This document shows positions 11,930-16,633 of a stretch of DNA of 16,633 nt, one piece after another (position 1 is the first letter of the stretch; each line of letters opens with the position of its first letter). Below the pieces are notes generated by a model. It searched no databases, was not told where the DNA came from, and saw only the letters and a program-made list of their open reading frames with translations. The DNA is from JAVBSN01 sp031556525 (GTDB taxonomy: Bacteria; Bacillota; Clostridia; Lachnospirales; Lachnospiraceae). The translations under genes and the position numbers were made by a program. The stretch spans positions 1 to 16,633 of the forward strand of contig JAVBSS010000016.1 in the NCBI GenBank assembly GCA_031556525.1, read 5' to 3'.

Positions 11930-12688
11930 ATGACAGAAAGATTAAAAATTTATTATCAAAATAAAACGATACATAAAAATGGTTATTATATAGACGATAG
12001 TGGAGAAAAAATAACTTTTGATGATAATTTTGATAAAATAATTAAAAATACAGAAGTTTTTAATAAACTAGAATTAGTGCAAGAAGTATCAAGAGATAAA
12101 GAGTTTTTGATTAGAGAGAATACAGTTAATGCAGGTACTATAAATACTATATTGAAATTACGTAAAGATGGAATAAAGGGTAATATAACGGCCTTGAACT
12201 TTGCAAATGCAATGGTACAAGGGGGAGGATATCGATTTGGAGGAAATGCTCAAGAAGAAAGTTTGTGTAGAGCCTCAATGTTATACTACAGTCTGAAATC
12301 AGCACCTTCAATGTATCGATATAATCGTAAAAGAATTACGCCAGTATATAGCGATGTAATGATTTATTCAAAAAATGTTCCTGTTTTTAGAAATGATGAG
12401 GGTGTGTTTTTACCTCATATAGAAGAATGTTCTTTTATTACTTCACCAGCCGTATATCGTTCAATGGCTCGATTTTTTTATTCAGAAGATAACATTAATA
12501 AGATTATGGAGCAGCGTATAAGCAAAATCATTTCGTTAGCAGTATCTCAAGGATCAGAGGCAATTGTGTTAGGTGCTTTTGGTTGTGGAGTATTTGGAAA
12601 CAAAAGAGATGTAGTTCTCCCAATGATTGAGAGAGTAGTTAATAAATATGTTCCAAGTACAGTGAAAGTTGTGTTTTCACAGGTGTAA
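11930..12688 (+). CDS. TIGR02452-family bacterial-type poly(ADP-ribose) glycohydrolase
   Basis: 252 aa with AGGAAGG just ahead of ATG 11930. It is a microbial PARG (DUF2263/TIGR02452) with a macrodomain core. An N-terminal helical cap leads to IRENTVNAGT (61-70), then ITALNFANA (86-94). The PARG signature follows: GGG at 98-100, then QEESLCRAS from 108, supplying the catalytic Glu pair. A second conserved loop, VLGAFGCGVFGN (213-224), binds the ADP-ribose phosphates. Enzymes of this type cleave ADP-ribose from modified targets. Motifs and length are complete, so it should be active. It closes a run of immunity-like genes. With the NADAR gene at 3678 it is the second predicted ADP-ribose eraser here, suggesting enzymatic immunity to ADP-ribosylating toxins, or phage-related ADP-ribose turnover. 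Confidence 0.9.
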   Translation: MTERLKIYYQNKTIHKNGYYIDDSGEKITFDDNFDKIIKNTEVFNKLELVQEVSRDKEFLIRENTVNAGTINTILKLRKDGIKGNITALNFANAMVQGGGYRFGGNAQEESLCRASMLYYSLKSAPSMYRYNRKRITPVYSDVMIYSKNVPVFRNDEGVFLPHIEECSFITSPAVYRSMARFFYSEDNINKIMEQRISKIISLAVSQGSEAIVLGAFGCGVFGNKRDVVLPMIERVVNKYVPSTVKVVFSQV

Positions 12689-12729
12689 ATTGAGAAACAG
12701 AAAAGCAATTATTTCCTTAATACAACTAC

Positions 12730-12758
12730 TTTACATTTCATAAACAATATGTTATTCT
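12730..12758 (+). promoter_or_regulatory. Probable rpsO promoter
   Basis: TTTACA (12730-12735) and TATTCT (12753-12758) with 17-nt spacing, ahead of the S15 leader. The -10 box matches consensus at 4 of 6 positions. Confidence 0.5.
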
Positions 12759-12770
12759 AAATATCGTAAA

Positions 12771-12851
12771 TTAACCGTTACTAGGTGCTGGACACTCCGA
12801 CCTTCACTTTGTAACCGGCATTTAATTATTTATCTAAGGAGGATTGTAACT
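12771..12851 (+). promoter_or_regulatory. Structured leader of rpsO (S15 autoregulatory leader type)
   Basis: GTTAC (12777-12781) pairs with GTAAC (12811-12815), with flanking CC/GG around a bulged C, enclosing a region with CTGGACACTCCGACCTTC. AAGGAGG (12836-12842) precedes the ATG. Ribosomal protein S15 commonly represses its own translation through such a 5' UTR structure. Assignment as the S15 leader is by position and look, without a covariance search. Confidence 0.55.
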
Positions 12852-13118
12852 ATGATTACAACAGAAAAGAAGTTAGAGATTATTAACGAATATGGTCGTT
12901 GCGATAACGATACAGGTTCACCAGAGGTTCAAGTAGCATTATTAACTGCAAGAATTCTTGATTTACAAGATCACTTTAAGGATCATCCAAAGGATCACCA
13001 TTCAAAGAGAGGTCTTCTTAAAATGGTAGGACAAAGAAGAAACTTATTAGCATATCTTAAGAAGAAAGATATCGAGCGTTACAGAACATTAATCGAGCGT
13101 TTAGGATTAAGAAAGTAA
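12852..13118 (+). CDS. rpsO: 30S ribosomal protein S15
   Basis: 88 aa, the usual length for S15. Conserved blocks are YGRCDNDTGSPEVQVALLTA (residues 15-34), then HFKDHPKDHHSKRGLLKMVG and QRRNLLAYLKKKD, ending IERLGLRK. It binds 16S rRNA early in assembly of the small-subunit platform. It has its own promoter, a structured leader and a strong terminator, so it is a single-gene unit. Codon choice and base composition are less AT-biased than in the cassette genes upstream, marking the border between the accessory island and core chromosome. Confidence 0.98.
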   Translation: MITTEKKLEIINEYGRCDNDTGSPEVQVALLTARILDLQDHFKDHPKDHHSKRGLLKMVGQRRNLLAYLKKKDIERYRTLIERLGLRK

Positions 13119-13154
13119 TCAAGAAATCTAACAGGCACACAACACAACAACTTG

Positions 13155-13181
13155 GGGCTGACATAATGTCAGCCCTTTTTT
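13155..13181 (+). terminator. rpsO terminator
   Basis: GGGCTGACA (13155-13163) pairs perfectly with TGTCAGCCC (13167-13175) across a TAA loop, followed by six T (13176-13181). Confidence 0.95.
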
Positions 13182-13205
13182 AATAGTATAAGGGGGATTT
13201 TGTCT

Positions 13206-14879
13206 ATGAGGAAAGTATTTGTAAATGTATGTTTAATAATGGCTTTATGTTGTATTGGTATTATTATGCCCAAGACCATATCGAATGCAGAGGAACAGGA
13301 CGGATATCAATATAGTGTGATTGATGACGATTCTGTGAAGATTACAGGTTATACATATGATAATAGTACAGTACTTAATATTCCTAGCGAAATTGATGGC
13401 AAGAAGGTAACAGTGATTGGTGCAAGAGCTTTTGTAAATCATAGTGAGATTGTAACAGTGGTAATACCAGATAGTATCACTACTATTGAAGATTCTGCAT
13501 TTTATTATTGTACAGGAATAGAAGAATTAGTTATACCAAGTAATGTTACTACAGTAGGTGATTCTGCATTTTATTGGTGCAGTGGACTTGCTAAACTAAC
13601 AATTGAGGATGGGGTATCTTCTATAGGAACTTATGCTTTTGTGAGTTGTAAATTGCTTAATGAAGTGATATTACCTAGTAGTGTTAAATTTATTGGTGAA
13701 GGCGCTTTTGCGAGTTGTAAACTTGTATCAGCAATAGTACCTAGTAGTGTTACAAATATAGGATTATATGTTTTTGCTGATGAATCATCTAATTTTGTTT
13801 TATATTGTAATAAAGGTAGTTATGCAGAAACATATGCTGGAAGTAATTACTTAGCGAAAAAATACACGTTAGACTTATGCGAAATAGATCTATCAGCAAC
13901 CTCTTATGTGTATGATGGTTTAGAAAAAGAACCAGTTATAACAGTTAAAGATGGAGATTATACATTAATAGAAGATACAGACTATACACTAGACTATTAT
14001 GCTAATACAGATGCTGGAGTAGCAAAGGTTACAATTGCAGGTATTAATGATTATGTTGGAAATATTGATAAAGAATATGAGATTACAGCAAAATCAATTA
14101 GTAAAGCAAAAGTAACTCTATCAGCTAATGCATATATATGTGATGGTTTAGCCAAAGAACCAACTGTAACAGTAAAGGATGGCGCTAAAACATTAGTAAA
14201 AGGAACTGACTATACAGTAAAATATTCTGCTAATAAAGTAGCAGGAAAAGCAACAGTTACAATTACAGGTAAAAATAATTATTCAGGAACTATTACGAAA
14301 ACATTCACTATAGAGGCAAAGAGAGATTACTATAACATAAAAACTGATGGTGGTTCATGGAACGGTGTGAAATATGTATTAAAAGATACTAAGATAACAA
14401 ACGTATTTTTCTGTGATGGAACATATACATATTATCTTCAAGCAGACGGAACACCAATGAAGAATAGATTAACATATCATCCAGATGGAGTACATTTGAT
14501 ATATTTTGATGATAAGGGACATGAGTTATTTGACCAATTTCAATATTGTGCTGATGTAGGATATACATGTTATTTTGATACTTTTGGATATTTATATAAA
14601 GATGTAATAACATTTAGTAATGGCAAAGCCTACTACTTAGATGGTACAGGGAAAATGAAACAAAATGAATATTTTAAGTTTGATAATGGATTAGACTTGG
14701 GACATGCAACAGCAGATGGAAGCCTTGAAAATGGTGGTTTTGGATATGATCAATTTGGAAGAGTGGTATTTTATCATTGGAATGGAATGATAGCAAGAGG
14801 TCTTATAACAGATGGTGCATGGTATTATGATTTAGATACAACAGATGGACATCTAATAGGACAGTTTGCAGCTAACTAA
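13206..14879 (+). CDS. Secreted BspA-like leucine-rich-repeat protein with Ig-like domains
   Basis: 557 aa from ATG 13206 (AGGGGG at 13191-13196; the TTG at 13200 is too close). A signal peptide with hydrophobic core VFVNVCLIMALCCIGIIM probably ends after ISNA (residue 28). LRR_5/BspA repeats of about 23 aa follow (about 66-190), with units such as AFYYCTGIEELVIPSNVTTV. Two Ig-like repeats of about 70 aa come next (about 227-370), each with Y-x-x-DGL-x-KEP, DGxxTL, TDYT and a closing Y-x-G-x-I. The C-terminal about 180 residues are aromatic/Gly-rich short repeats (YYLQADGTPM, YYLDGTGKM), like wall- or glucan-binding repeats. Such proteins usually act at the cell surface in adhesion. No LPXTG sorting signal is seen. 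Its paralogue follows at 15020. Confidence 0.85.
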   Translation: MRKVFVNVCLIMALCCIGIIMPKTISNAEEQDGYQYSVIDDDSVKITGYTYDNSTVLNIPSEIDGKKVTVIGARAFVNHSEIVTVVIPDSITTIEDSAFYYCTGIEELVIPSNVTTVGDSAFYWCSGLAKLTIEDGVSSIGTYAFVSCKLLNEVILPSSVKFIGEGAFASCKLVSAIVPSSVTNIGLYVFADESSNFVLYCNKGSYAETYAGSNYLAKKYTLDLCEIDLSATSYVYDGLEKEPVITVKDGDYTLIEDTDYTLDYYANTDAGVAKVTIAGINDYVGNIDKEYEITAKSISKAKVTLSANAYICDGLAKEPTVTVKDGAKTLVKGTDYTVKYSANKVAGKATVTITGKNNYSGTITKTFTIEAKRDYYNIKTDGGSWNGVKYVLKDTKITNVFFCDGTYTYYLQADGTPMKNRLTYHPDGVHLIYFDDKGHELFDQFQYCADVGYTCYFDTFGYLYKDVITFSNGKAYYLDGTGKMKQNEYFKFDNGLDLGHATADGSLENGGFGYDQFGRVVFYHWNGMIARGLITDGAWYYDLDTTDGHLIGQFAAN

Positions 14880-15019
14880 GCATAGATTTTAATCTATATC
14901 TGACTGTAATTAAATCGTTAATTAAATTTGATTGTTTTGCAACCTAGATAATATTTTAAAAGTATTTTATATGTAGATATATAAAATGTTTTTAAATCGT
15001 TAAGGAGATATGTGAGATT

Positions 15020-16633
15020 ATGAAGAAATATGTAAGCGGATTATTGATAGCAACACTTGTGTGCAGTGCTATAATGCCTAGTAGTAATGCTAAGGCAGAG
15101 ACAATAGAATCATATAATATTGATGATACTGAGACAGAAGTTATAGAAGAGTGTGGATATGTTGAACAACAATGTGAAGAAGAAATAATAGAAATATCTG
15201 AATTTGAAGATGTGGTAGGATTAACATCAGGTGATTATACATATGTAGTGTCTACTGATAATACAGTGAAAATAACTAACTATAGTAGCACTAGTACTAG
15301 TACAAGTATTACTATTCCAAGTGTAATAGATGGAAAAACAGTAACTAGTATTGCTAATGCCGCATTTAGTGGACGTACAAAGCTTGTTACAGTAATAATT
15401 CCAAATACCATAACTTCAATGGGAACAATGGCTTTTTATGGATGTACAAGTCTTAAAAATATAACAATTTCTAATAATATTAAAAGTATAGAAAAGTCAA
15501 CATTTAATGGATGCACAAGTCTTACTACAGTAACAATTCCAAGTGGTGTAACATTAATAGGCGATTCTGCATTTAGAGAATGTACAGGACTTACTACAGT
15601 AACAATTCCAAGTAGTGTAACATCAATAGAAGCTTGTGCATTTTTGAATTGTACAAAACTTACTGGAATAACAATACCTAATAAGGTAAAAGCAATAGAA
15701 GTTAGTACTTTTAAAAATTGTGCAAGTCTTAGTAAAGTAGTATTACCAAATAGTATAACATCAATAGGAAGTTCAGCATTTGAAGGTTGTACAAAACTTA
15801 ATGACATAACGATTCCGAATGGAGTAACATCAATAGGAAGTTCTGCATTTTGGAATTGTGCAGGACTTACTAATATAATAATTCCTAATGGTATAACATC
15901 ATTAGCTAATTCAGTATTTAAAAATTGTACATCATTGACTAATATAACAATACCAAACAGCGTAACAACAATAGGTGATTCAACATTTTATGGCTGTACT
16001 AGTCTTGCTAGTGTAATAATTTCAAATAGTGTAACAAGTATAGGACAGTCAACATTTTACGGATGTACGAGCATTACTAGTATAAATATTCCTAATAGTG
16101 TAACAACAATAGGAAATTGGGCTTTTAATAATTGTAAAGGTCTTGTTGACATAACAATTCCTAGTAGTGTGACTAGCATTGGTGACTACACATTTCAAGG
16201 TTGTACAAGTGATATGATTATGTATGTTAATTCAAATAGTTACTCAGAGGAATATGCTAAAAACAAAAAAAAGAAATATAAATATGGTATTTCTACCTGT
16301 AAGGTTACATTATCAGAAACAACAAGTATATATGATGGTAAAGATAAGATACCATCCGTAACAATAAAAGATAGTAACGTTACTTTGAAAAAAGGAACAG
16401 ATTATACAGTATCATATTCTAATAATAAGAATATTGGAAAAGCAACAATTACAATAACAGGTATAGGTAATTATGCAGGAATCATTACAAAGACATTTAC
16501 CATTAAAAAGGGAGACTATTATAACATTACTATCCATGGTGGTACATGGAATAATAAATACTATTACCTAGGTGGACTTAAGATGACAAATATATTCTTC
16601 TGTGATGGAACATATACATATTATCTTCAAGCA
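15020..16633 (+). CDS. Secreted BspA-like leucine-rich-repeat protein, 3' partial
   Basis: The frame is open for 538 codons from ATG 15020 to the window end, with AGGAGA upstream at 15003-15008. The signal peptide has core VSGLLIATLVCSAIM and likely ends at AKA (residue 26). An acidic, Glu-rich segment follows (about 27-75). About 13 tandem BspA-type LRRs of 23 aa then occupy residues about 95-400; a typical unit is AFEGCTKLNDITIPNGVTSI. One Ig-like domain follows (about 432-500; YDGKDKIPSVTIKD, GTDYTVSY, GNYAGIITKTFTI), then the start of the same C-terminal repeat region as the upstream gene (GDYYNI, FFCDGTYTYYLQA). The last 36 bases are identical to 14409-14444. The layout matches the upstream protein but with more LRRs and one fewer Ig-like domain. 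Surface or adhesion role by family. No terminator is visible in the 140-nt gap between the genes. Confidence 0.85.
   Translation, partial: MKKYVSGLLIATLVCSAIMPSSNAKAETIESYNIDDTETEVIEECGYVEQQCEEEIIEISEFEDVVGLTSGDYTYVVSTDNTVKITNYSSTSTSTSITIPSVIDGKTVTSIANAAFSGRTKLVTVIIPNTITSMGTMAFYGCTSLKNITISNNIKSIEKSTFNGCTSLTTVTIPSGVTLIGDSAFRECTGLTTVTIPSSVTSIEACAFLNCTKLTGITIPNKVKAIEVSTFKNCASLSKVVLPNSITSIGSSAFEGCTKLNDITIPNGVTSIGSSAFWNCAGLTNIIIPNGITSLANSVFKNCTSLTNITIPNSVTTIGDSTFYGCTSLASVIISNSVTSIGQSTFYGCTSITSINIPNSVTTIGNWAFNNCKGLVDITIPSSVTSIGDYTFQGCTSDMIMYVNSNSYSEEYAKNKKKKYKYGISTCKVTLSETTSIYDGKDKIPSVTIKDSNVTLKKGTDYTVSYSNNKNIGKATITITGIGNYAGIITKTFTIKKGDYYNITIHGGTWNNKYYYLGGLKMTNIFFCDGTYTYYLQA

Noticed and set aside
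14882..14897. ATAGATT-TT-AATCTAT palindrome after the first LRR gene as a terminator
   Set aside because: It is a short AT-only-type stem with no T-run following; too weak to call.
15436..15807. 123-aa reverse-strand frame with repeating units
   Set aside because: It is the mirror of the 69-nt LRR repeat of the + strand gene, so its regularity is borrowed.

Overview
The window looks like a low-GC Firmicute chromosome, most likely a gut Clostridia/Lachnospiraceae-type organism. This rests on the strongly AT-rich coding, AGGAGG-type ribosome binding sites, rpsO with a Firmicute-style leader, and secreted BspA-like leucine-rich-repeat proteins with Ig-like and wall-binding-like C-termini. The species cannot be named from the sequence alone.

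Positions 1-8750 are the 3' end of a polymorphic-toxin locus. The window opens inside the Hint (pretoxin, intein-like) domain of a large secreted toxin whose C-terminal tip is a ParB-like nuclease domain, followed by its presumed immunity gene. Downstream is a bank of further toxin-tip/immunity cassettes. One is a diverged tandem copy of the ParB-like pair (1315-2494). Three others are orphan tip/immunity pairs (4146-5047, 5066-5990, 7254-8094). Three more are immunity genes preceded only by the last codons of a toxin (3064-4109, 6065-7241, 8136-8692). Three orphan tips begin with a 62-nt copy of the Hint 3' end carrying the same 1-nt deletion, so they cannot be read from an upstream Hint frame and have no ribosome binding site of their own. 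They look like silent donor modules that could be swapped onto the full-length toxin. Related hairpin terminators (2531, 6012, 8715) punctuate the bank.

The most striking unit is 3064-4109. It has a toxin tail with a Q-x-E ADP-ribosyltransferase motif, an unrecognised 136-aa protein, and a NADAR-family ADP-ribose eraser. A second predicted eraser, a bacterial-type PARG (TIGR02452 type), lies at 11930-12688. Reversal of ADP-ribosylation may therefore be a recurring immunity strategy here.

Positions 8750-9204 are a decayed spacer with two tandem, covarying hairpins and an in-frame YD/RHS-repeat remnant, which hints that the parental toxin is an RHS/YD protein. An AbiE type IV toxin-antitoxin pair (9205-10640) follows behind a promoter overlapped by an inverted repeat. 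Next come a broken gene and a run of small immunity-like ORFs (DUF7660-like and unrecognised) ending with the PARG gene.

From about 12730 the window returns to core-type sequence: rpsO with promoter, leader and strong terminator, then two tandem secreted LRR proteins, the second running off the end. They share a 36-nt identical stretch, pointing to duplication or gene conversion.
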